This document shows positions 1-5,902 of a DNA stretch of 12,095 nucleotides, piece after piece. The notes under the pieces are model-generated. The model saw only the letters and a list, made by a program, of their open reading frames with translations. It searched no databases and had not been told where the DNA came from. The stretch covers positions 1 to 12,095 of the forward strand of contig CAZGMN010000086.1 in assembly GCA_964526905.1 (NCBI GenBank), given 5' to 3'. Source of the stretch: CAZGMN01 sp964526905. Its GTDB lineage: Bacteria; Acidobacteriota; Aminicenantia; Aminicenantales; Aminicenantaceae. The position numbers and the translations under genes were made by a program. Numbering within the stretch: the first letter of the stretch is position 1; every line of letters begins with the position of its first letter.

Positions 1-416
1 CGGGCAAAATCCATATGAACAGCTTTGGCCATATCCAGGACCGATGACCCTCGCTTCAGGGTGAATGGAGCCTCGAATTCCGCTTTTTTCCCTGGGGCTT
101 TGCTGTAAACTCGGATGATATGGAGGATGGAGAAGATGCGCTTTTTTAATTGCTCGAGATTGTCACCACGCTTGGCTGAGATGGCGAGAGGAGAAAACTT
201 CGGCTCGAGAGCTTTTTTTAATAGCAAGAAATTTTCCTCTGCACTGCGAAGGTCTGACTTGTTAGCCACGATTAATACTCTTCTTAAAAAGAATGGGCTG
301 TCAGCAAGGATGGATTGTTCCTCGGGAATGAGCTCGATTTTTTTCTCTCTGAGTCTGGCTAAAATGGCCTCCAAGATCCCGGCTGAATCCTGGCTGGCTA
401 AATCCTCGGCGCAAAT
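1..416 (-). pseudogene. TGS-domain GTPase (DRG/Obg-like), fragment, runs off left edge
   Basis: Read on the minus strand, the frame open from 416 down to base 1 gives the second half of a translation-factor-class GTPase. A G4 motif (ANKSD) is followed by a G5-like motif (ISAKRG), then a linker with RVYSKAPGKK and the start of a TGS domain (PFTLKRGSSVLDMAKAVHMDFA). In the DRG/Obg-like TGS GTPases the preceding part carries the P-loop, switch I and G3. None of that is here: an in-frame TAA sits at 417-419 and the sequence beyond it is unrelated. It is therefore a 5'-truncated fragment whose 3' end lies outside the window. A second, frameshifted copy of the TGS part is at 5903-6170. The assignment to the TGS GTPase family is firm, but the exact subfamily is not resolved. 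Confidence 0.8.
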
Positions 417-595
417 TTATTTCCGAAAGCATTAAGCAGTTTGCGATTGTACTCCTTTTCCTTCACCTCATCATGAAAAAGGCTATGATATTTTTCAGCA
501 GCCAGGTTGCAAACCTTTCTTGTCTTTTTGTTTATATTGAACCAAGCGTGTCCATGGACCTGCACTTTTTCGGACCCAACAACGGCCCAGTCCAT
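398..595 (-). CDS. unrecognised 65-residue ORF, possibly a truncated gene
   Basis: I do not recognise this protein. The ORF starts with ATG five bases after the TAG stop of the membrane protein that ends at 601, with a GAGG two bases before the ATG, so it could be translationally coupled as a third gene of that operon. The product is hydrophilic and rich in Lys, Asn and His, with no signal peptide or membrane segment. Its end overlaps the beginning of the GTPase fragment (1-416) in another frame. The boundary near 400-420 therefore looks like a rearrangement point, and the ORF may be the 5' remnant of a longer gene. It may also be non-coding. Confidence 0.35.
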   Translation of the reverse strand: MDWAVVGSEKVQVHGHAWFNINKKTRKVCNLAAEKYHSLFHDEVKEKEYNRKLLNAFGNKFAPRI

Positions 596-600
596 AGCCT

Positions 601-1107
601 CTACAGCAAGCTGGCCAGCGCGGCGATGATGAAAGCGAGGATGATTATGGGAATCGCCGCTTTGGCGTGACCTTTATAGTGATGGGAGAAGTCCTTGTAG
701 TCTTCCTTGACCGACCCGGGGATGATTACGAACTTCGGCGTGATCTTGCTGACAATGATCCAATCCAGAAGCACAAGGTCCCCCAAAGTGGCAAAGAAGA
801 ACATGACAAGCACGTTGAGCAAAGCCGCCAAGAACGGTATCTCCCCTCCGAGCTTGGACTTGAGGGCGAAGGTCGAGAAGGCAGGAAATCCCACAACGAA
901 AACAAACCAAGGGAGGCCGACGATCGCCCCCAGCTTTTTCTCCTTCCTGGTCTGGGCCGGGACTTTTCTCTTCACGATGTCTGGATAGTCCATATAGCCC
1001 CAAACGCGAGGGCTGAAGCTAATCATGATAAGGAAAAGATATCCGGTCACGACAAGGCCGTAAAAGAGGCCATGGGTAATAATGTGGGCTGCGATCTTCA
1101 AACTCAT
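601..1107 (-). CDS. four-helix integral membrane protein, hypothetical
   Basis: A 168-residue protein starting at the ATG whose CAT is at 1105-1107. Upstream in-frame codons lie inside the preceding methyltransferase gene, so this internal start is preferred. It leaves a 4-base gap after the methyltransferase stop (TAA, 1112-1114). Hydrophobic segments lie at about residues 8-30, 59-82, 90-118 and 149-168. A basic loop (KRKVPAQTRKEKK) sits before the second, and a charged loop (GSVKEDYKDFSHHYKGHAK) before the last. No catalytic motif is evident. Tight linkage to the isoprenylcysteine-type methyltransferase suggests one transcript and probably a shared membrane process. The function is unknown. 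Confidence 0.75.
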   Translation of the reverse strand: MSLKIAAHIITHGLFYGLVVTGYLFLIMISFSPRVWGYMDYPDIVKRKVPAQTRKEKKLGAIVGLPWFVFVVGFPAFSTFALKSKLGGEIPFLAALLNVLVMFFFATLGDLVLLDWIIVSKITPKFVIIPGSVKEDYKDFSHHYKGHAKAAIPIIILAFIIAALASLL

Positions 1108-1111
1108 CTTT

Positions 1112-1882
1112 TTACCATATCCCGGGCACCAGGCGGCGGCGCACAATTTTGGCGTAATCCCGGTAGCCGGACAGGTCCGCCCGCAGCGTCCGGTCCTCCA
1201 GGGCGGTGCGCGCGACGGTCACGATGATGGCCAGGATGGCGGGAATGGCTGCCCAGATTGAACTGAAGAAAACCGGCGAGGCAATCCAGCTCAAGACGTT
1301 GCCGGCGTAGCCCGGATGGCGCACGAAGCGGTAAGGCCCGCCGCTGACTACCGTGTGGCCGCGCTCGGACTGGATGCGCATCATGGAGGAAAAGAAGCGG
1401 TTGACAATCATCGCCCAGGTGCCGAGCATACTGCCCGCGAACATCAACAACAGGGCGATGAGCTGGATGCCGTCCGGCAGGTCGGGCGACCAACCGAAGC
1501 GCTCGTCCAGCCCGCAGACGATCCAGGCCATCACTGGGAGACAGATGGACATAAGCGGCATCAGGATGCGGTCCCACGGCTTGACGTTCTCTTTGCTTCC
1601 GGCTTCTGCCCGCTCCTGCGCCAGGTCCGGATTTTTGCGGATAAGAATCGCACGGCTGAAAACGAGGACAATAAAGGCCTGGATAACATACGCCCAGCCT
1701 TCCCACCAGTCCAGCTTCCCGGCGGCCAGGAAGAGTACGGCCACTAGAACGAGGCTCATGGCTAAAAAGCGCAGAATGACGATCAAGGTGATCCGTGGCG
1801 TTTTATTTAGGGCAAAGGAATTTCGTTTTTGGGCTATTCCAGCACAGTTCGCATTTTTGCTCGAATTTTCTCTTCCGGCCAT
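1112..1882 (-). CDS. isoprenylcysteine carboxyl methyltransferase (ICMT/PEMT) family protein
   Basis: A 256-residue membrane methyltransferase. Helices are visible at about 31-55, 59-81, 104-124, 138-160 and 200-225. The family signature GPYRFVRHPGYAG is at 182-194, followed by the conserved acidic pair E229-D230. In this family the RHPxY segment and the late acidic residue form the S-adenosylmethionine site. Members methylate isoprenylcysteine carboxylates, phospholipid amines or unknown small molecules, and the substrate here cannot be told. The first ~24 residues (MAGRENSSKN and on) are unlike family N-termini, which normally begin close to the first helix. They coincide with dispersed repeat copy A, which also provides a TTGACA promoter and the ATG. 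The gene is GC-richer than its surroundings. The membrane protein ending at 601 follows 4 bases downstream. Confidence 0.85.
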   Translation of the reverse strand: MAGRENSSKNANCAGIAQKRNSFALNKTPRITLIVILRFLAMSLVLVAVLFLAAGKLDWWEGWAYVIQAFIVLVFSRAILIRKNPDLAQERAEAGSKENVKPWDRILMPLMSICLPVMAWIVCGLDERFGWSPDLPDGIQLIALLLMFAGSMLGTWAMIVNRFFSSMMRIQSERGHTVVSGGPYRFVRHPGYAGNVLSWIASPVFFSSIWAAIPAILAIIVTVARTALEDRTLRADLSGYRDYAKIVRRRLVPGIW

Positions 1883-1920
1883 CGCTGAAGAATGTAAATC
1901 ATGAGAAGCGTAGGTGTCAA
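1811..1920 (-). repeat. dispersed start-cassette repeat, copy A (5' end of the ICMT-family gene)
   Basis: Minus-strand order: TTGACA (1915-1920), 18-base spacer, TACATT (1891-1896), 8 bases, ATG (1880-1882), then about 22 codons with spaced residues shared with the other copies (Asn6, Lys9, Ala11, Lys19). This is the most diverged copy. It alignes without gaps from the ATG to copies B-E at codon level. Its reading frame continues straight into the methyltransferase. Confidence 0.7.
1891..1920 (-). promoter_or_regulatory. sigma-70-like promoter within repeat copy A, near-leaderless start
   Basis: TTGACA is a perfect -35 match at 1915-1920, with TACATT at 1891-1896 after 18 bases. Only 8 bases separate the -10 hexamer from the ATG at 1882. 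Transcription starting about 7 bases after the -10 would begin within one or two bases of the start codon, leaving no room for a ribosome-binding site. The likely target is the ICMT-family gene and the membrane gene behind it. Confidence 0.55.
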
Positions 1921-1984
1921 GCTGACCTGGCCTTTCCCATATTCTTTCGGTATTAAGACGAACTAAATATCGAGTCTCACATCC

Positions 1985-2058
1985 TTAATGAGAACTGTGA
2001 CCAGATTGTGACCATCCCCGGTATACTTCCGTATACTTTCCCGTACTTTCCTATACCT
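1985..2058. repeat. short tandem and direct repeats in a gene-free stretch (1921-2130)
   Basis: Two imperfect repeat sets lie together. TGTGACCA appears twice eleven bases apart (near 1996-2014). A GTATACTTCC-like unit is then repeated about four times with small changes (2021-2057). No gene is visible between the repeat A promoter and the tRNA remnant. Such clustered short repeats resemble recombinase-binding arms or iterons, but no integrase or replication gene is present, so the role is unknown. Confidence 0.45.
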
Positions 2059-2130
2059 AGAGATAGTTTGTAAATTGCTGGAAAAATTGACTATTGCTTT
2101 GTTTTCAGAAGGCTAGAAGAATAGGCCTCA

Positions 2131-2173
2131 TTGGATCCGGAGACCGTCGCTCTATGCACTGAGCTACAGGGGC
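2131..2173 (-). pseudogene. tRNA-Arg(CCG) 5'-half remnant
   Basis: The minus strand reads as the first half of a tRNA. Acceptor 5' strand GCCCCTG (2167-2173), TA, D-stem GCTC/GAGC (2161-2164 with 2149-2152), and an anticodon arm with loop CTCCGGA giving anticodon CCG (2138-2140). The D-loop lacks the usual GG, the anticodon stem has mismatches, and there is no T-arm or 3' acceptor strand downstream. It cannot be a working tRNA. A halved tRNA is a common scar of integration or deletion at a tRNA gene. Confidence 0.65.
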
Positions 2174-2246
2174 GCTATGGCGATAATATTACCCTATCGG
2201 GGAACGGGCGTAAATTGACTGAGCATCTGGAGGCTTGACCTTCTCG

Positions 2247-2741
2247 TCAGCCGATTTTTCGTTTTTTCTTCGCTGTCCTCAGATATGCCAAATCCTCAAG
2301 GTCCTTGGGGCGCCGGATGGCTTCTTTGTTTTTTATGAGCTGATCGAGGCCTATAAAATAAACTGAGCAGACTCGCTTTTTGATCTTGACCTCCACGCGA
2401 GATCTAGATGACCAAGCATCCCTAAATGGAACTCCAGTGATTAAACTCACAAGATCTATCCTATTTGGGGGAACACCAAATTGAATAATAACACCCGGGG
2501 ACAGGAGTTCTTGCGCTGATTGCAGACCCGGGATGGAACCTCGCCAAAAGGTTTTGAGGGCTCGATAGAGATTCTGGACGTTTTTGGCAATGGGCTCGAA
2601 AAAGATATCGATGTCTCCGGTCAAGCGGGCAAAACCGTGGTAGATCACGGCCTCGCCCCCAACGATGACGTACCTCACGTGGTTCGCGGACAGCAAACGG
2701 AGAAAATCCTGAATGTCCGATGAAAAATGGGAAGCCTTCAT
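2247..2741 (-). CDS. nucleotidyltransferase-fold protein (MNT/AbiEii-like), second gene of a pair
   Basis: A 164-residue protein with the pol-beta superfamily nucleotidyltransferase pattern: GG at 28-29, TGDID with Asp43 and Asp45, and a third acidic residue at Asp96 in NRIDLV. A basic C-terminal part follows (KNKEAIRRPKDLEDL). In this fold the three carboxylates bind metal and the nucleotide. Small members of this type act as toxins, antitoxins or modifying enzymes. I chose the ATG at 2739-2741 because its ATGA overlaps the TGA of the upstream small gene, a typical coupling signal. A TTG at 2756 would add five residues. The partner and overlap suggest a toxin-antitoxin-like unit, with the target unknown. 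Confidence 0.75.
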   Translation of the reverse strand: MKASHFSSDIQDFLRLLSANHVRYVIVGGEAVIYHGFARLTGDIDIFFEPIAKNVQNLYRALKTFWRGSIPGLQSAQELLSPGVIIQFGVPPNRIDLVSLITGVPFRDAWSSRSRVEVKIKKRVCSVYFIGLDQLIKNKEAIRRPKDLEDLAYLRTAKKKRKIG

Positions 2742-2908
2742 CTTCCTTTCAGGCAAAGTCGCACATCTTTCGCGTTCTTGCCAAAGACTCTGCGCCTAAG
2801 TTCCTTCGCGGCTTTTTGTCGTTGCTCGTGGCTCATACTGACCTGTTGCCTGATATCCCATCTTTGTGCTTCCTTGAAGCTATAAGACTTATGGACAATC
2901 CTTTTCAT
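2738..2908 (-). CDS. small conserved-looking partner of the nucleotidyltransferase
   Basis: A 56-residue protein starting at ATG 2906-2908, five bases after a strong GGAGAT ribosome-binding site. It begins MKRIVHKSYSFKEAQRWDI and has a basic middle (MSHEQRQKAAKELRRRVFG). From memory, short proteins of this shape precede DUF6036-type nucleotidyltransferases in many genomes. The 4-base overlap with the next gene supports one unit. It may be an antitoxin or adaptor. No DNA-binding fold is obvious from sequence alone. Confidence 0.65.
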   Translation of the reverse strand: MKRIVHKSYSFKEAQRWDIRQQVSMSHEQRQKAAKELRRRVFGKNAKDVRLCLKGR

Positions 2909-2929
2909 AAAAATCTCCTCGAGCACAGT

Positions 2930-2965
2930 CTGATAATAGCGATATTTTTTTATATTCTATCAGAA
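2930..2965 (-). promoter_or_regulatory. possible operator or promoter of the small-protein/nucleotidyltransferase pair
   Basis: About 20-55 bases upstream of the small gene, CTGATA and TATCAG form separated inverted arms around an A/T-rich core. A TATTAT hexamer on the minus strand could be a -10. The -35 is poor. The position fits an autoregulated promoter, but the evidence is weak. Confidence 0.3.
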
Positions 2966-3065
2966 TAAAGACCTGAGGGCAACTCACACAAACGGCCTTC
3001 GGCCACAATATAGTCATAAACCGAACAAATGCATTTTGTCATCATTATCCTTTATATATCTCTTA

Positions 3066-3316
3066 TCATTCCCTTTTCCTGAATAAGGTTTGGAATTTAG
3101 GAAATATAGCTCCCACTCTCCTTTTGTATTTAAGATATTCCCCACCGAACATGTCTCCCAAATATCTTTCTTCCTCCACGATCAGGACTCTATAGCTGAG
3201 ATACATAAAGAGGGGGATGGTCAATCCCAGCAAAGAATTTATGATCAAAACTATTCCGGGAACAATAAATACAATCCAGGAGTCGTAAATAGGATGCCTG
3301 AGATAAAAATATAAGA
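3066..3316 (-). pseudogene. ICMT/PEMT-family methyltransferase, 3' fragment
   Basis: The minus-strand frame reads FLYFYLRHPIYDSW, then a hydrophobic hairpin, then EEERYLGDMFGGEYLKYKRRV. These are the RHPxY signature and the late acidic and Tyr-rich tail of isoprenylcysteine-type methyltransferases. The first ~150 residues expected for the family are missing. Upstream the sequence becomes dispersed repeat copy B, whose ATG at 3378 opens a different frame, so the cassette does not join productively. The gene was probably cut by the event that placed the repeat, leaving a non-functional C-terminal remnant. It is not a duplicate of the 1112-1882 gene: the residues outside the motif differ. Confidence 0.7.
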
Positions 3317-3415
3317 ATCTCCTTTTTGGCTGTGCCGATGGATCGAGGCTCCTTATGACAATTTGCCCCTCCGGCCATCCTCAGAGAGTGTAAATTATGG
3401 CTGCTGGGGTGTCAA
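3311..3415 (-). repeat. dispersed start-cassette repeat, copy B
   Basis: Minus strand: TTGACA (3410-3415), 17-base spacer, TACACT (3387-3392), 8 bases, ATG (3376-3378), then MAGGANCHKEPRSIGTAKKE. It abuts the truncated methyltransferase out of frame. The open frame coming from copy C ends with TGA two bases before this ATG. Confidence 0.75.
3387..3415 (-). promoter_or_regulatory. sigma-70-like promoter within repeat copy B
   Basis: TTGACA-N17-TACACT is the best promoter match of the five, again with 8 bases to the ATG at 3378. It would fire into the truncated methyltransferase remnant. Confidence 0.55.
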
Positions 3416-3440
3416 ATTCAGTTGGGGAATGCTCATGGGA

Positions 3441-3545
3441 TATAAGAGTTTCCTTTTCGGCTGTGAAGGCCAAGTGAGCCTTTTTGTGTCGATTTACCCC
3501 TCTAACCATCGTGGGCAAATATAAATCCGAAAGAAAAAATGTCAA
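3441..3545 (-). repeat. dispersed start-cassette repeat, copy C
   Basis: Minus strand: TTGACA (3540-3545), 16-base spacer, TATATT (3518-3523), 8 bases, ATG (3507-3509), then MVRGVNRHKKAHLAFTAEKE. The frame stays open for 42 codons and ends just before the ATG of copy B. The plus strand holds AAGGC/GCCTT arms around a 7-base loop. 3546-3821 beyond it shows no convincing gene: the short plus-strand frames there lack family features. Confidence 0.75.
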
Positions 3546-3821
3546 TGGCACGCCCTAGATTTGATCGAAAACCAGGTGCTCTGCCTTTTCGCCTCTCGTC
3601 CGCTTCATCTGCTTGTCTAACCTTGATATCCAATGTCAGCAGCGAATACAATTTTTTCGTGCACGGGAGCAGAGTTTTGCGGCTCAGGGGAAAATATGGC
3701 GAATGTGCAAAAAAGGCAGGTTCCTATCTACGATTACATCATTATTTTATCTATCCTTAAGGAGGCAATATGCGGATTATCCATCGCCTCAAAGCGTCTC
3801 AATAATCATTTCCTGTAATTA

Positions 3822-4418
3822 CTACTTTATTATAAATCCTGCAGGAACTTGAAATTTTTCAGGGGGAACCTGTGCGTTCTCTTCGACCTTGATAGCTCGT
3901 TGGATATTTTGGACACCTCCCGTCTGCAAATCCATGTACAATAAAATCTTATTCCAACCCCCGTAGCGGGTGATATTTCCTTTTCCGTCATTGGCCTCAA
4001 ACATTTCGCAATTTTTACCGGCTACAGTCATGGGGGGTAGTTTTTTATACTTGCCGGCCTGGCGCTCCTCCTCCGTTCCAAACTCCGTCCACTCCACTCG
4101 CAGCTCGGTTCCACGGTAAGCCGAACCCTGCTTGTATGCCGTTTTTTCGTCGTGTCTGACGCGATATAGGTCTTTTCCATTGCTGAAATAACTTTCTTCT
4201 AATCGATCCCCGGAATAGGTCTCTTTGCACTCCTTCATTCCGTAATCATCGAAATAAACTATGGTTTTTTCCTTTATCTCCATATCTCCCATCTTCATGA
4301 TTGACTCGTAGGTTACGATACCGGATTTTATGTCGTATTTTTTAGTGGGTGTCTGGGCTGTGGCATAGACCATAAATACAATCGCTGCCGACAATAACAA
4401 AAATAAATTTCTTTTCAT
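3822..4418 (-). CDS. secreted hypothetical protein with signal peptide
   Basis: A 198-residue protein beginning at ATG 4416-4418, five bases after a strong AAAGGAGG site. The longer frame to 4502 is less likely. A Sec signal peptide is clear: MKRN, then the hydrophobic LFLLLSAAIVFMVYA, then ATAQT, with cleavage probably after residue 22. There is no Cys at the cleavage site, so it is probably a soluble periplasmic or secreted protein rather than a lipoprotein. The mature part is rich in Tyr, Lys and Glu and reads like alternating beta strands (TYESIMKMGDMEIKEKTIVYF). I recognise no catalytic motif. It stands alone on the minus strand, with a perfect inverted repeat 60-93 bases upstream. Confidence 0.75.
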   Translation of the reverse strand: MKRNLFLLLSAAIVFMVYATAQTPTKKYDIKSGIVTYESIMKMGDMEIKEKTIVYFDDYGMKECKETYSGDRLEESYFSNGKDLYRVRHDEKTAYKQGSAYRGTELRVEWTEFGTEEERQAGKYKKLPPMTVAGKNCEMFEANDGKGNITRYGGWNKILLYMDLQTGGVQNIQRAIKVEENAQVPPEKFQVPAGFIIK

Positions 4419-4477
4419 TTTTTCCTCCTTTGCAGGGTATATTCGCCCAATTAAGAAATTAAATCTATAATTCCTCT

Positions 4478-4511
4478 GCTTCGTAAATATAACCCATAAC
4501 ATTTACGAAGC
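4478..4511. promoter_or_regulatory. perfect 11-bp inverted repeat upstream of the secreted protein gene
   Basis: GCTTCGTAAAT (4478-4488) and ATTTACGAAGC (4501-4511) are exact reverse complements separated by 12 bases. There is no T-run, so a Rho-independent terminator is unlikely. The position, 60-93 bases before the ATG at 4418, fits an operator. On the minus strand the spacer and second arm contain TATATT, which could be a -10. Confidence 0.5.
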
Positions 4512-4628
4512 CAGATTTCATAAGAAATACCTTTTTTGCTGCGCTGGATGGATAGGCGTTCATATGCAGAACTTACCTCACTCCATTGTTAAGGATGATA
4601 AAGGAGAATGTGCTGGGATGGCAAGAAG

Positions 4629-4735
4629 GATAAGAGTTTGCTTTTTGGTTGAAGAGGCCGGGCGAGCCTCTTTGTGGCGATTTGCAGCTCTAGCCATCGA
4701 AACGAAGCATAGACCAAAAGGGAAATCACTGTCAA
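4629..4735 (-). repeat. dispersed start-cassette repeat, copy D (downstream of IS91 transposase copy 1)
   Basis: Minus strand: TTGACA (4730-4735), 18-base spacer, TATGCT (4706-4711), 8 bases, ATG (4695-4697), then MARAANRHKEARPASSTKKQ and a stop near 4580. Plus-strand arms AAGAGGC (4652-4658) and GCCTCTT (4666-4672) surround a 7-base loop. It is part of a longer duplicated block shared with copy E and points away from the transposase. Confidence 0.8.
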
Positions 4736-4808
4736 TGCCGGCTTGGGAGGTCAGGGATATGCGCTCGAGGCCGTCCTGAAGCCCTAAAGCCCCTGAAATC
4801 AGACAGAC

Positions 4809-4830
4809 CTCTCCTTTCGTGAAAGGAGAG
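4809..4830. other. hairpin at the 3' end of IS91 copy 1
   Basis: CTCTCCTTT and AAAGGAGAG pair perfectly around a 4-base CGTG loop, starting three bases past the transposase stop on the minus strand. The right copy keeps the stem (11490-11511) with loop CGGG. In IS91 elements the end next to the transposase stop is the rolling-circle origin and contains a hairpin. It could instead be a terminator, although no T-run follows. Confidence 0.55.
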
Positions 4831-4832
4831 AA

Positions 4833-5561
4833 TCACGAAGAATATTCAGTGGAGGCCTCAGCAGCCATCAGAACTTCTTGGTAGGCGATATGCGGTGGGG
4901 GCGGTCTCTCTGCGACAAAGGTCAGCTTGAGGTGGTCGATGATTTTATCCACAACCTTATGGTCGGTGAGAAAGGCGATCACCTTCATTGTTCCAGCGCA
5001 TCGAGGACAGACCATGGGATCGACCTCATAGACCTTACGCATCATCTCGGCCCAGCCCTTGGCGGGGATTGGGCGGAGTTCCTCCTCCATCATCCGGAGA
5101 GGGAAGGCCTCCAGGCTTGCCTTGCGGAGCTTGCCTCGATGAGCGTTAGCGTAGAGGCCGGAGTAACGAATTGTGACCTGGCCCCTGTCAGGAATAAGCA
5201 TCCTGGGGATGGTGAAGACGACCTGGCGGTGAGGGACGTCGAGGAGAAGCTCTTCCCCCATCCATTCACCCCATTCCTCCAGCCTCCTGGCATGGCAAGA
5301 GGGACAGAAACCGCGGGTGCGGCAGGAAAACATCAGGAGTCGTTCCTCGCCACAGTCTGGACAGCGGATGCGGGCAAACCCGCAGCGGGGGTTGCCGCAA
5401 TCGAGGTAGCGCTCGACCACCTCCTTGACGATCGGGCGGAAGAAACCATACTCCTTCTCGAACCGGCTCTCGTATTCCGCCAGGAAGCGGTCGAAGTAAT
5501 GGAACAACACCCGATAGAGGACAGTCCGCTCGGGATGTCGAGGACGGTAAACTCCTGCCAC
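4833..5561 (-). pseudogene. IS91-family transposase, copy 1, internally deleted
   Basis: The GTG start at 5559-5561 and N-terminus MAGVYRPRHPERTV are typical of IS91 transposases. An N-terminal zinc-binding domain is intact, with Cys at 55, 60, 67, 70, 80, 86 and 89, followed by a DVPHRQVVFTIPRML segment. At residues ~122-124 it jumps to PDRGQVTIRYSGLYANAHRG and runs to the normal C-terminus, including a second CPRC motif. The missing middle, roughly 130-150 residues, is the part that carries the HUH motif and catalytic tyrosines of the Y2 transposase domain. The frame is preserved, so a 242-residue protein could be made, but it cannot nick DNA. It might bind the element ends. The copy at 11514-12095 keeps the HUH part. 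Confidence 0.85.
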
Positions 5562-5902
5562 AGCAGGAGCTTTTCATCAAGAAACGGGCCAGCGCGCTCA
5601 ACGCCAGGTCTTTGCCCCCCTGCGCCTGGAAGATGCTGCAGGAGACCAAGCCTTTTTGCTCCGGAGAGTAAACAGGAGATGACCAACGTAAGGAGGAGAA
5701 GACAACAAGCGTTGTCTCGGAACAGGACGACTCTGATAGTAGGAGATATCATCAAATCGCCATCCAAAGGATTATGCAATATCTCCATATTCCCAATTTT
5801 AAGGTTGGATTGAATCAGAAAAGCAGGAGCCAGGAAAAAATCATTTTTAAGATCATCGACTAAAGAACGCGGTAAGGCAGCTATCTCAGTTAAGCGCTGA
5901 CA
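5562..5902. other. gene-free stretch upstream of IS91 copy 1
   Basis: Between the transposase start and the TGS pseudogene I see no gene. The minus-strand frames here are continuations of other frames of the transposase. The left (terIS-like) end of the element probably lies in this stretch, but its boundary cannot be set without an intact copy. Confidence 0.4.

Larger units (their letters stand above)
4629..5192 (-). repeat. long direct repeat, left copy (IS91 3' part plus cassette D)
   Basis: This block matches 11310-11866 at a constant offset of 6681 bases up to about 5160, with only scattered substitutions by eye. An 8-base deletion in the right copy breaks the offset near 11841. The unit comprises the cassette, the hairpin and the last ~110 codons of the IS91 transposase. 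The two copies are in the same orientation and bracket about 6.1 kb. Confidence 0.85.

Noticed and set aside
667..1227. 186-codon plus-strand frame
   Set aside because: Antisense to the membrane protein and methyltransferase, which have clear helices and motifs; its product is low-complexity and resembles nothing.
2021..2058. Possible CRISPR or iteron array of GTATACTTCC units
   Set aside because: Units are about 11 bases, imperfect and without spacers, and no cas or rep gene is near.
3539..3852. Three overlapping plus-strand frames of 61-79 codons
   Set aside because: No family feature or ribosome site; they overlap repeat C and the end of the secreted gene.
5266..5788. Minus-strand frames of 127 and 151 codons overlapping the transposase start
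   Set aside because: They are other frames of the zinc-domain region; the Cys pattern belongs to the 4833-5561 frame.
4878..5813. 311-codon plus-strand frame, with a shorter twin at 11559-11849
   Set aside because: Antisense to the IS91 transposases; its length reflects the GC-rich complementary strand.
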